Notes under the pieces: model-generated | What the model was told of the DNA's origin: nothing | Databases searched by the model: none | Seen by the model: the letters and a program-made list of their open reading frames with translations, nothing else | Assembly: GCF_004114375.1 (NCBI RefSeq) | Contig: NZ_CP034692.1 | Span: forward strand, 930,001 to 994,000 | DNA length: 64,000 nucleotides | DNA from: Halorubrum sp. BOL3-1 | GTDB lineage: Archaea; Halobacteriota; Halobacteria; Halobacteriales; Haloferacaceae | Direction: 5' to 3' | Program-made: the position numbers and the translations under genes | Shown: positions 18,509 to 25,586 of the stretch, piece after piece | Numbering within the stretch: position 1 is the stretch's first letter | How the letters are laid out: every line of letters begins with the position of its first letter

Positions 18509-18859
18509 ATGTCGAATCAACCACGAACCGACCGAACAGAGATGGCAACCGTGCGTGACGAGTATCCATCGGGGCTGCGTGTGCTTATGCAAAACGAGAG
18601 TGTCGGATACATGATTGATGCGCTCATGGATATGCCTGGCACTGCGTTCAGTAAATCCAGTTTAGCTGACAAAGCTGGTGTCAGTCGACAGTCTGTTCAT
18701 ACGCATATCACACTTCTTGTCAATCTTGGAATCGTGAAAGAAGTAGATGAAACGGATCCAGTTGAGTACACGCTCAACGATGGCGACGAAATCATTCGGT
18801 TACTTCATCGTCTCGAAGGAGTAGTGAATAGACGGCTCAATCCGAAAGTCGACGACTGA
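18509..18859 (+). CDS. winged helix-turn-helix transcriptional regulator (duplicated gene, copy 1)
   Basis: 116 residues. The HTH spans about residues 45-90 (SKSSLADKAGVSRQSVHTHI, then TLLVNLGIV). About 90% identical to the gene at 42286-42636, with the same start context. Its 5' flank (from about 18460) and the first 80 bases downstream are also duplicated, so a 480-bp block was copied. The next gene is destroyed here and frameshifted in the other copy. Targets are unknown. Confidence 0.78.
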   Translation: MSNQPRTDRTEMATVRDEYPSGLRVLMQNESVGYMIDALMDMPGTAFSKSSLADKAGVSRQSVHTHITLLVNLGIVKEVDETDPVEYTLNDGDEIIRLLHRLEGVVNRRLNPKVDD

Positions 18860-18860
18860 G

Positions 18861-18944
18861 ATAGATGGGTTAGGTCCGACAGCTCGGATGGTCTGGAAGC
18901 TAGCCCGGAACCACACGTGGGGACAACCACTCCCTGAAAAAGAT
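18861..18944 (+). pseudogene. remnant of the gene following the duplicated HTH regulator
   Basis: Matches the first 28 codons of 42638-42948, including GPTARMVWKLARNHTWGQ (ARIVWK at 42638). Here the initiator is ATA instead of ATG, GAG has become GGG, and the sequence stops matching after about 84 bases. It cannot be expressed. Confidence 0.7.
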
Positions 18945-19029
18945 GTCAGTCACCTCCCGTGGTGAGTTTGTACTGACACGGATGACACGTCACAACGGCT
19001 ATTATGATGGAGAGAGAAGATAGGGTAAG

Positions 19030-19338
19030 ATGGCCACAAATAACGACAAAATTCAGTTCCGGGGAGAGACTGAGAAGGAGGCGACGCAAGTCGTCGATCA
19101 GATGCGTCTCGGTGGAATTAACATCAGTGAGCTTGCTCGCCAAGGACTTCAAGAGAAACTCAGAGAAGTTCTCTCGGATGAGGAGAAGATCACCCTCCAC
19201 CAGCGATACAAGCAGGGAAAGCTTTCTGAGGAAGTTGCGGAGGTCCTTCTCGGGGATGCCTTGGAAGAAATTAAGCGGGAGCGAGAGGCCTTTACAGAGG
19301 CTGCGGAGCTTGATACGAGTGGCGTGTTCCAGGAGTAA
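19030..19338 (+). CDS. putative antitoxin upstream of an interrupted PIN-like toxin gene
   Basis: 102 residues, charged, helical. GINISELARQGLQEKLREVL resembles a ribbon-helix-helix-type dimerisation segment; the C-terminal half is Glu/Lys-rich (EEIKREREAF). The ATG of the PIN-like gene follows the stop by two bases. I do not recognise a named family. Pairing with a PIN-fold gene makes an antitoxin role likely. The gene itself is intact although its partner was split by an IS. Confidence 0.65.
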   Translation: MATNNDKIQFRGETEKEATQVVDQMRLGGINISELARQGLQEKLREVLSDEEKITLHQRYKQGKLSEEVAEVLLGDALEEIKREREAFTEAAELDTSGVFQE

Positions 19339-19340
19339 AG

Positions 19341-19827
19341 ATGGTGGACGATGCTGTGCGCCATCCAATTATTGTTGATACGGACGCACTGATCGCTGTA
19401 GCAAACACGGAACTCTGGTCTCGAATTACGGAGAACCTGCAGCTGACAACCACTAACGTTTGCTATCACGAACTCAAGCGTCACGTTCGGGAGATGTCTG
19501 AGTACGCGCCCGAAGAGACGAGAGAGCGGTGGGTTCACGGTGGGAGCAAGAGGGCACTCAAGCCGTTTGACGACGGGGATATCTCGTTCACCACGGTTCC
19601 GTGTGTTCCTCGACCACATGGAGAAGATGCTGGGGAGAAATCCTTACAGACTGAAATTGAACAGCATACAGAGCTGTATCGGTTCGCTATTGTGATGGAT
19701 AAACACGGCCGTCGGGCGATTAATCGTGTGTTCGCTGACGCAGAAGAGACAACTGGGAAGGCAGTTGCTCCCACGTTTTTGCTGTATCTGTTGCTAGACG
19801 AGGGGAAATGTACAGACGGTCAAGGCG
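19341..19827 (+). pseudogene. PIN-like toxin, 5' part (split by IS1341-type insertion)
   Basis: About 162 codons: PIIVDTDALIAVANTELW gives the first PIN aspartate, CYHELKRHVREMSEY the Glu, and FAIVMDKHGRRAINRVFADA follows. The gene continues as LLYLLLDEGKCTDGQ and is then cut by the left end of an IS200/IS605-type element. The C-terminus reappears on the far side at 21284-21426. In the current DNA the frame ends at a TGA inside the IS hairpin. Confidence 0.8.
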
Positions 19828-19896
19828 ACTGCCCCGGGGCTTGACCCCGGGGTTGAAGCCGACAGCATTATACTGTTTGGGTCTGTATTATTCAGT

Positions 19897-20025
19897 ATGG
19901 GACAGATGGAATGCTACCCAAAACTACGACAACGGGGTGTCGTCACGATCCCAGAAGAGGTCCGAGACGGCCTTGAACTGGAGAAAGGCGACCAACTGAA
20001 ACTCACCGTCGAAAAACTTGACTAA
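19897..20025 (+). CDS. small AbrB/SpoVT-like protein carried by the IS
   Basis: 42 residues from the ATG at 19897. Most of it is one AbrB hairpin: KLRQRGVVTIPEEVRDGL then ELEKGDQLKL. Six bases separate its stop from the tnpB ATG, so the two are co-transcribed. It is too short to have a toxin-binding tail. A DNA-binding regulator of tnpB or of the element ends is a reasonable guess; the association inside an IS is the interesting point. Confidence 0.75.
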   Translation: MGQMECYPKLRQRGVVTIPEEVRDGLELEKGDQLKLTVEKLD

Positions 20026-20031
20026 CAACAT

Positions 20032-21273
20032 ATGGTGAAACACACGCTTCGCTTCCGCGCGTACCTGCCCGACAACGTGGCAAGCGAAGCGTGGCACCAG
20101 ATCAATATCCTTCGGCAGATTCGCAACCACGCCGTCCGAGACTACTATAACTCGGACTACAACGACCGCCCATCAGAGTACGACCAACACGGCAAACTCA
20201 CCATGTGGGCAAACCAGTGGCCGACCTTTACAGAACCATCACAACACGCCGCTCAACAAGCCATCAGCCAGATATATACCGATCTGGAAACACTACAAGA
20301 ACGTCGAAATAAAGGCTACAACGTCGGGCGGTTGCAGTGGCAAGGTGCGGGCGAGTTTCGGTCAGTGTCGTACAATCAACCCCGTCGCTGGAACGTAGAT
20401 CACAACACGGGCGACGGCCGATTCGTGCGACTCCGACTCGAAAAGATTGGTTGGTTCAAAATCCGGGCAGAACGCGACGTTCCACCAGCAGAGGACATTG
20501 ACGAGGTCATCCTCAAGAAAGAGACAACGGGCGAATGGCACGTGTCACTGGTAACTACTGTAGAAGACACACCCGAGAAGCCGTCACCAGATGAGATTGA
20601 ACCCAAAGACTGTGTGGGTGTTGACCTCGGCATCACCAGCTACATCCACACGTCTGAAAACCTGTCCGTAGATACGTTAGATTTGTCCGACGAGTATGAC
20701 CGCTACGCACGCGAACAGCGGAAACTCGACCGGAAAGAACACGGCTCTGCCAACTGGGAGAAACAACGCCAACAGGTAGCCCAAACCAAACGGAAAATCA
20801 AGCGGAAGATGCGTGACTACCAGCACAAGCTGACGACGTGGCTCGTCCAAGAATACGATATTGTTGCCGTCGAAGACTTGGATGTAAAGCCGATGCTGGA
20901 AACTACCCAGAACGCCAAGAACAAGCAAGACGCCGCGTGGTCGCGGTTCATCGAACTACTGGAGTACAAGGGTGAATTGTACGGCACCCATGTTGAGACA
21001 GTCGAACCTCGTGGGACGACGAAAGAGTGTTCGGTTTGTGGTGTCGAAACGGCGAAGCCGATCTGGGTACGCGAGCATTCGTGTCCAGCGTGCGGACACA
21101 CGGAAGACCGCGATCTCAATGCGGCGAAGAATATTCTCAATCGTGGTTTGAAGCAGTTAGGGGCGGGACGCTCCGAATCAACGCCTGTGCAGACTGCGCT
21201 CCCTACGTTCACCCCTCAGCGGGAGGCTGTGGATGCAAAGCGCGTCGTTGAAGCAGGAAGCCCCGGGGCTTGA
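20032..21273 (+). CDS. tnpB: TnpB, IS1341/IS605-type RNA-guided nuclease
   Basis: 413 residues, full length. The RuvC-like catalytic residues are present: Asp in VGVDLGITSYIH, Glu in IVAVEDLDVKPM and Asp in HTEDRDLNAAKNIL. The zinc ribbon is intact (CSVCG and CPACG). The N-terminal segment TLRFRAYLPDNVASEAW is the usual TnpB beginning. Family members are RNA-guided DNA endonucleases using an RNA from the element's right end; the right-end hairpin here follows the stop at once. No transposase is nearby, so mobility would need TnpA in trans. Confidence 0.92.
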   Translation: MVKHTLRFRAYLPDNVASEAWHQINILRQIRNHAVRDYYNSDYNDRPSEYDQHGKLTMWANQWPTFTEPSQHAAQQAISQIYTDLETLQERRNKGYNVGRLQWQGAGEFRSVSYNQPRRWNVDHNTGDGRFVRLRLEKIGWFKIRAERDVPPAEDIDEVILKKETTGEWHVSLVTTVEDTPEKPSPDEIEPKDCVGVDLGITSYIHTSENLSVDTLDLSDEYDRYAREQRKLDRKEHGSANWEKQRQQVAQTKRKIKRKMRDYQHKLTTWLVQEYDIVAVEDLDVKPMLETTQNAKNKQDAAWSRFIELLEYKGELYGTHVETVEPRGTTKECSVCGVETAKPIWVREHSCPACGHTEDRDLNAAKNILNRGLKQLGAGRSESTPVQTALPTFTPQREAVDAKRVVEAGSPGA

Positions 21274-21283
21274 TCCCAGGGTG

Positions 21284-21426
21284 CGTTCACTGTCGCAGAG
21301 TTCTGTCAGGCCTGTGGTGAGATGCTTCGCGGGGAAGGCTGGACAGGGTATCAAGCAATTCAGGCAGCGTGGGCACCGATTCCGGTTGATTGCTCGCAGT
21401 ATCTTCCGAACAATCTGCTTCCGTAA
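21284..21426 (+). pseudogene. PIN-like toxin, 3' part beyond the IS
   Basis: In the frame ending at TAA 21424-21426 the DNA reads FTVAEFCQACGEMLRGEGW, then YQAIQAAWAPIPVDCSQYL and NNLLP. It has no start codon of its own. It continues naturally from the truncated C-terminus at 19827, so removing the IS would rebuild a single protein of roughly 210 residues. Confidence 0.7.
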
Positions 21427-21452
21427 AGACGGACGCACACCAGAAAGCCCCA

Positions 21453-21517
21453 CGATGTCGAGTACGCCGACTCCGCGGCGGCCGCCCTCGAAGGAACACA
21501 CGGCACCGTAGTGGTCA
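21453..21517 (+). pseudogene. short aglM fragment
   Basis: Encodes [20 protein letters not shown], matching [18 protein letters not shown] near residue 375 of both aglM genes, at high nucleotide identity. Only about 65 bases are present. It is a third footprint of aglM in this window. Confidence 0.75.
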
Positions 21518-21607
21518 AAAAACTCGACAGAGCGGTGTATTGAGAGATAGCGACTACTATTGTCTTTCTAACCAATAAGATTATACCACTGGTCTACGTA
21601 CCAATAC

Positions 21608-22007
21608 ATGAGGATGGCCTCACTGACCGGCGACGACTTGGATGGCTTGCGTGACGGGAGAAAGTACACCGACGGGACTGTCGTCCGTGTGTTCTGTATG
21701 CGGACGGGCAGTGATGCGTACCCATCTGGGTGGGCGTACAACCTCCACTATGGCGCAACAGAGCCGGATCCGCCACGCACGCTTGACGACGGGACAATTC
21801 GTCGATATCTCGAAAATCAGAGATTTTCGACGACTCGTCGAAACGGCGACGTCGTTTCGAGATGACAACTCGCATGAAGACACCAAAGGGCACGAACGAC
21901 ATGTCCCACCGGATCCTGACCCAGACAGAATCACGTTCCCTGGAATGGTCGAACTCTGGGAACAGTTCTGGAGCGAGATACCAAAGTGCGAGTTTGAAGT
22001 CACGTGA
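21608..22007 (+). pseudogene. toxin-like gene interrupted by a 55-bp palindromic insertion
   Basis: Codons 1-67 (21608-21808) end at IRRY. Codons resume at 21864 with DNSHEDTKGHERH and continue to FPGMVELWEQFWSEI and a TGA at 22005. Joining 21808 to 21864 gives one 114-residue protein with no other lesion. It resembles small haloarchaeal proteins (DUF7718-like, from memory) with a RYDN-HEDTKGHERH core that are paired with the type of HTH gene encoded 24 bases downstream. The 55-bp insertion shifts frame, so the present product would stop after 85 residues. Confidence 0.75.
21809..21863. mobile_element. 55-bp palindromic insertion element
   Basis: With one or two adjoining bases the element starts ATCTCGAAA and ends TTTCGAGAT, perfect inverted repeats. 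Internally it has a second hairpin, TCGAAAATC-AGA-GATTTTCGA. It contains no gene. Length 55 is not a multiple of three, so it shifts the frame of the host gene. A possible AT duplication sits at the junctions. Confidence 0.65.
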
Positions 22008-22031
22008 AGCCATCACACCACGGTGATACAC

Positions 22032-22481
22032 ATGAGCGATACGACACCACCCCTACACCCGATGGAACGCGAACAGCTTCGGGCCGAATCAACTCTCGTC
22101 GTGACGGTGAAGTCCTCGAGTGAGTTCCACGACGACATCACTGACGAGATCGAGGCGCTTGAACGAGGCGACACGGTGGAGTCGACACCAACACTCTCGT
22201 TTGCCAGCTACGACGGCCTCATGGAGACGCTAACGCCGCGCGTCCTCGATCTCATCGAAGCCATCTGCCGGGAAGAGCCAGCCAGTATCAACGAGACTGC
22301 ACGGGTCGTTGACCGGGATGTGAAGAACGTCTACGATGAACTTAGCCGGCTCGCTCAGTTGGGCATCATCTTCTTCGAAGAAGAGGGCCAGAGCAAGCAG
22401 CCGGTTGTTTGGTTCGACGAACTCACAATCACCCTTCCGTTCGATTCAGCGGTCGGCGATACGACTACTGTCGTATCGTGA
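22032..22481 (+). CDS. winged HTH DNA-binding protein (HVO_A0114-like), antitoxin-type
   Basis: 149 residues from the ATG at 22032; a GTG at 22023 is possible. The C-terminal half has the motif LTPRVLDLIEAICREEPASI then ARVVDRDVKNVYDELSRL and the wing EEEGQSKQPVVWFDEL, matching HVO_A0114-type haloarchaeal regulators. It follows the interrupted toxin-like gene by 24 bases, the usual order for this pair. It is intact, so it is another antitoxin-type gene that outlived its partner. Confidence 0.78.
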   Translation: MSDTTPPLHPMEREQLRAESTLVVTVKSSSEFHDDITDEIEALERGDTVESTPTLSFASYDGLMETLTPRVLDLIEAICREEPASINETARVVDRDVKNVYDELSRLAQLGIIFFEEEGQSKQPVVWFDELTITLPFDSAVGDTTTVVS

Positions 22482-22673
22482 ACTGTCGTCACGGCGCATG
22501 TTGGTTGTTCGATTGGCGCAGTTCGCCCCTGTTGGCACATTCCGGTGACAGTGAGGGCCTCTATTAATCGTGTTCGGCTAGGCCCATGAGTAGCGAACTT
22601 TCGAGTACCGACCGCTGCTCAATTGAATCAGAATAAGCGGTCTCGAATCCGTCGCAACCCCTAGGTACGCCAC

Positions 22674-22860
22674 TTAGACCACGGGTTCAACGACCAAATG
22701 CTCCTGCGTGAGCCGGGGCTTCTTCGCCCGACCATCCTCCTCGTACTGAATGATGCCGTGCTCTGCGAGGGCGGCGAGATCTCGGCTCACTTGTGCTTTG
22801 TCCCGATCTAGCTCACGGCTGAGTTCGCGGACTGAACACACGCCGACGTGACGCGCTTCA
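22674..22860 (-). pseudogene. C-terminal remnant of an HVO_A0114-like HTH gene
   Basis: Minus strand: VRELSRELDRDKAQVSRDLA, then LAEHGIIQYEEDGRAKKP, the same HTH-wing layout as at 22032-22481. The N-terminal half is missing, cut at a GC-rich palindrome (22861-22883) that looks like an IS200/IS605 end. No partner toxin remains. Confidence 0.7.
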
Positions 22861-22883
22861 CCCCCGCCCACGGTGGGGCGGGG
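22861..22883. repeat. GC-rich palindrome, likely IS200/IS605 end remnant
   Basis: CCCCGCCCA and TGGGGCGGGG pair across a short loop. It lies precisely where the HTH remnant at 22674-22860 breaks off. No transposase is attached. Confidence 0.5.
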
Positions 22884-22908
22884 AACTCGTGCTGTTTTTC
22901 GTTTAGAG

Positions 22909-23011
22909 TCTATGTACTCTAAGCGGTTCTAGAGATAACTCTAGCAGAAATGATTCTCAACGAGTATCTTTATCAGGGGCCGAATTTAGGTTCTATGTAC
23001 GCTGAGCGGCT
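22909..23011. promoter_or_regulatory. 20-bp direct repeats upstream of abiEi
   Basis: TCTATGTACTCTAAGCGGTT at 22909-22928 and TCTATGTACGCTGAGCGGCT at 22992-23011, 17 of 20 identical, 83 bases apart. The second abuts the abiEi ATG. AbiEi-type antitoxins are known to repress their own promoter by binding repeats, so these are operator candidates. Confidence 0.5.
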
Positions 23012-23845
23012 ATGGAGCGCACAAATAACGAGGAAACTCAACGCAAAAGCCTGTCGACGCGTGAGTCGCAGGCATTGTCACAGCTCGCAAGCGAGAATCG
23101 GCACGTCATCAGTATCGGTGACATCGTGGACGTGCTTGATATTCCGCGGAAGTCGGCGAAAGACATGGCGTATGCGCTCAAGGAGAAAGGGTGGCTAGAG
23201 CGGATCGCACACGGGAAGTACCTTATTTTGCCGCTCGCTGCGGGCGGGAACCCTGTGTATACCGAACATGAGTACGTGATCGCGTCAGCGCTCGTGGAGC
23301 CGATGTACATCGGGTACTGGAGCGCGTTGAATCACCACGGGCTGACAGAACAGCTGTCCCGCACGGTGTACATCGTGACGACAGCGCGCACTCAGGAGCG
23401 TGACATCCACGGGGTCACGTACCGTCCGGTAACGGTCACGGAGCAGAAGTTCTTCGGCTATCAACCGACGGCAGTCGGGTCGAACCAGGTGAACATTTCG
23501 AGTATCGAGAAGACGCTGGTCGATTGTGCCGACCACCCGGATTTCTGCGGGGGTAGCAGTGAACTTGCAAAGGCAATGCAGAACGCCGTTGACACGCGGT
23601 GTTCGTGGGATCGAGTCGTCGAGTACCTACGGCGAGTCGAAAACGGTGCCGCCACGAAACGACTCGTGTATCTCGCCGACCAGTTGAACATCGACCTTCC
23701 TGAGTACGACGAGCTCGTTGAGAATTTCACGACTGGATATCCGCTGCTTGATCCGACGCGAGAAGCGACAGGCACCCGCGACAGCGCGTACCAACTCCGT
23801 CTGAACGTCGCTCCTGAATTGTTCCTCCCGGATGATGTCTCATGA
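23012..23845 (+). CDS. AbiEi-type antitoxin (type IV TA, abortive infection AbiE)
   Basis: 277 residues. N-terminal winged HTH (ISIGDIVDVLDIPRKSAKDM, then LKEKGWLERIAHGKYLILP) is followed by the AbiEi C-terminal domain (YVIASALVEPMYIGYWSALN, SSIEKTLVDCADHPDFCGG). In known AbiE systems AbiEi represses the operon and counters the nucleotidyltransferase toxin AbiEii. The toxin gene overlaps by ATGA here but is cut off after 23 codons. The antitoxin appears intact and orphaned. Confidence 0.9.
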   Translation: MERTNNEETQRKSLSTRESQALSQLASENRHVISIGDIVDVLDIPRKSAKDMAYALKEKGWLERIAHGKYLILPLAAGGNPVYTEHEYVIASALVEPMYIGYWSALNHHGLTEQLSRTVYIVTTARTQERDIHGVTYRPVTVTEQKFFGYQPTAVGSNQVNISSIEKTLVDCADHPDFCGGSSELAKAMQNAVDTRCSWDRVVEYLRRVENGAATKRLVYLADQLNIDLPEYDELVENFTTGYPLLDPTREATGTRDSAYQLRLNVAPELFLPDDVS

Positions 23846-23913
23846 TTTCCGAAGCGCAGCTTCGACGCCTAGCCAGAGAGCTGGATGTTCGTCTCGGTTA
23901 CGCGGGGAATTGA
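23842..23913 (+). pseudogene. abiEii toxin, truncated after 23 codons
   Basis: ATG overlaps the abiEi stop (ATGA). It reads MISEAQLRRLARELDVRLGY, the usual AbiEii start, then enters an IS200/IS605-type end sequence and stops. The nucleotidyltransferase domain (GSX10DXD) is missing. The remainder of the gene is not elsewhere in the window. Confidence 0.8.
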
Positions 23914-23914
23914 G

Positions 23915-23950
23915 GAGAAAGCCTCGCGCTTCAGCGCGGGGAGGATGTCA
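23915..23950. repeat. IS200/IS605 right-end hairpin remnant
   Basis: GAAAGCCTCGCGCTTCAGCG followed by CGGGGAGGATGTCA is the standard haloarchaeal IS605-type end, with CCTCGCGC and GCGCGGGGAGG pairing. No transposase is present. It marks the deletion junction that removed most of abiEii. Confidence 0.75.
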
Positions 23951-24475
23951 ATGGAATGTGTCGGCCGTCACCGTTTCGAGATATTCGACGCTGACGTACC
24001 GAAATTCGATACGGTTGCTGAAGCCATGTTGCGGCAAGAGCGTCTCGGCCGCGTTCCCCGCCGGCTTGTCGGTTGTCAAGAGGACAACAGAGGATGCCTC
24101 CCCGGTGTCGAGTAGTTGGGCAGCAAGCCCAACGAGTGCCGTATCCGCTTTCTCGATGTGGTCTTCGTCGCGGTCAGTCTCGTTGGCGATGAATCGGCGT
24201 GTTTCGTCCATCACCGTCGAGACGAGTGAGTTGGCGTAATCAAGTTCGTCAGCGACGGCGATCCATCCCTCCTCAAATCCGTCGGGATAAGGAATGTCCC
24301 CCGACGGATACTCGTCGGCTGCTGTATCGCCCCCGAGTTCCTCGTAGACGCGCTGTGGAATGCACAACGAAACACCTGCCTGTCGAAGTGCTCGACGGAG
24401 CCGTTGAAACTTGTCTTTGTCCGGGCCACCACACCGAACGAAGACGCCGGTATCAGCAACGTACACCGTCGTCAT
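23948..24475 (-). CDS. PIN-like putative RNase toxin
   Basis: 175 residues. MTTVYVADTGVFVRCGGPDK is a PIN-type first strand with an Asp; VYEELGG gives a Glu; ADTALVGLAAQLLD and VLLTTDKPAGNAAE supply later acidic residues. The stop lies directly at the IS605-end remnant. The start codon overlaps the upstream HTH gene by four bases (ATGA). No lesions are visible, so this HTH/PIN pair may still work. The exact family was not recognised. Confidence 0.78.
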   Translation of the reverse strand: MTTVYVADTGVFVRCGGPDKDKFQRLRRALRQAGVSLCIPQRVYEELGGDTAADEYPSGDIPYPDGFEEGWIAVADELDYANSLVSTVMDETRRFIANETDRDEDHIEKADTALVGLAAQLLDTGEASSVVLLTTDKPAGNAAETLLPQHGFSNRIEFRYVSVEYLETVTADTFH

Positions 24476-25008
24476 ACAGCAGCGTCGGCGTACTCTGTGG
24501 CGACCGGTTCGAGCGCCTGGAGGATGATTTCGGCCTCGAGGGGAGAGAGATCGAGTTCACGGGCCGCAATCCGATGGGTGACGGTTCCATCAACGTATTC
24601 CTCGGCGTATTCGAGGGCGACAGCAAGGCCGTCGAGGCCGTGGCGCTCGATGTAGACGTCGATATCTTCGTTTTTATCGCGACGGGCGACAGCAGCGATG
24701 AGCGCCGGCGTGATCGTCTGCGTTTCGCCATCCGTTGAGAGCGTCAGCGAGAGAGATTCACCGTCGTATTCATACGGGCGCTGGTCACAGGTTTTCCCCA
24801 CTAGGCCAGCCACTTCGAGTTTCTGGACGTAGTCATAGGCTGTCCCCTGCGGGATGTCTAATTCGTCAACGATATCGGCGACTGTCACAGGCCCATCCTG
24901 TAGGACATGGGCGTAAATCCGAGCGAGTGAAGGCGTTTCAAGCAGGTCAACGACGGTCTGGAGGTGCTGAATGGGTGGCCGACCTGATCGAGGTGGTGAG
25001 TGTGCCAT
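24472..25008 (-). CDS. winged HTH antitoxin/regulator paired with PIN-like toxin
   Basis: 178 residues. Residues about 25-75 form a winged HTH (TVADIVDELDIPQGTAYDYV, then QKLEVAGLV). The middle is a beta-rich region (SLSLTLSTDGETQTITPALI) and the C-terminus an acidic helical domain (LEAEIILQALEPV). Overlapping the PIN-like gene by ATGA and preceded by AT-rich DNA with TTAATTATGAATTATCGATA, a likely promoter. The layout fits an autoregulated antitoxin gene transcribed first. Confidence 0.78.
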   Translation of the reverse strand: MAHSPPRSGRPPIQHLQTVVDLLETPSLARIYAHVLQDGPVTVADIVDELDIPQGTAYDYVQKLEVAGLVGKTCDQRPYEYDGESLSLTLSTDGETQTITPALIAAVARRDKNEDIDVYIERHGLDGLAVALEYAEEYVDGTVTHRIAARELDLSPLEAEIILQALEPVATEYADAAV

Positions 25009-25078
25009 CTTAATTATGAATTATCGATAATTCATTATAAGGATTCTGGTGAACGAAATGATAGTCCCCCAACCGGTT

Positions 25079-25513
25079 TTACTGGACCCGGTCCGTGACG
25101 CAGTCGAGTTCCTCAACGGTCGCCCATTTGAGCACGCGGTCGGCCACCACCGCCTCCAGCGCCGCCAGGTGGGACGCAGCCATTCCGTTGTCATAACGGG
25201 CCTGCTCGGCGGCCGGATCATCGTACATACGCTTGAGGAGCCACAGGGCGTCGCGGACAGTGGTCTGTTGCCGATACAGATTGTCGAGCTCCCAGACGTG
25301 CCCGCCGTCGAGGTCTTCGATCACGCCGACAATCTACGTCGCCTGTGCCGATAGCACCTCGAACGCCGGGGGCCACAGGTCGAAGTCGTCGAGTCGCGAA
25401 CACACTCGCCGCCGACGCTGTCCCTGCTCGCCCGACCCGCTCTCCACCCCGAGGTACCGACGGTCCGCTTGCCGCAGGTCGTCGAACCGGCTCCCGTGGA
25501 GTCCGTCTGTCAG
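25079..25513 (-). pseudogene. uncharacterised reading frame interrupted by a stop codon
   Basis: The frame 25079-25513 is open except for a single TAG at 25334-25336. Downstream of it MIEDLDGGHVWELDNLYRQQ continues to ATVEELDCVTDRVQ; upstream it reads LHGSRFDDLRQADRRYLGVE and FDLWPPAFEVLSAQAT. The parts look like one acidic protein of about 145 residues, but no start codon was identified and no family recognised. The 81-residue downstream part could also be an intact small gene starting at 25324. Confidence 0.35.
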
Positions 25514-25586
25514 CGGTCAAGTGTTCATCCCTTCTTGACCCGTATCGGCGCGTATGAACCCTGATTCCGTAGAGAGTGACACCAAA

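Larger units (their letters stand above)
19828..21283 (+). mobile_element. IS1341-type (IS200/IS605 family) element, tnpB only
   Basis: Bounded by GC hairpins: left CCCCGGGGCTTGACCCCGGG at 19832-19851 and right CCCCGGGGCTTGATCCCAGG at 21261-21280. It carries a 42-residue AbrB-like gene and a full tnpB, but no tnpA. It splits a PIN-like toxin gene without any target duplication, as expected for this family. Exact ends are uncertain by a few bases. Confidence 0.8.
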
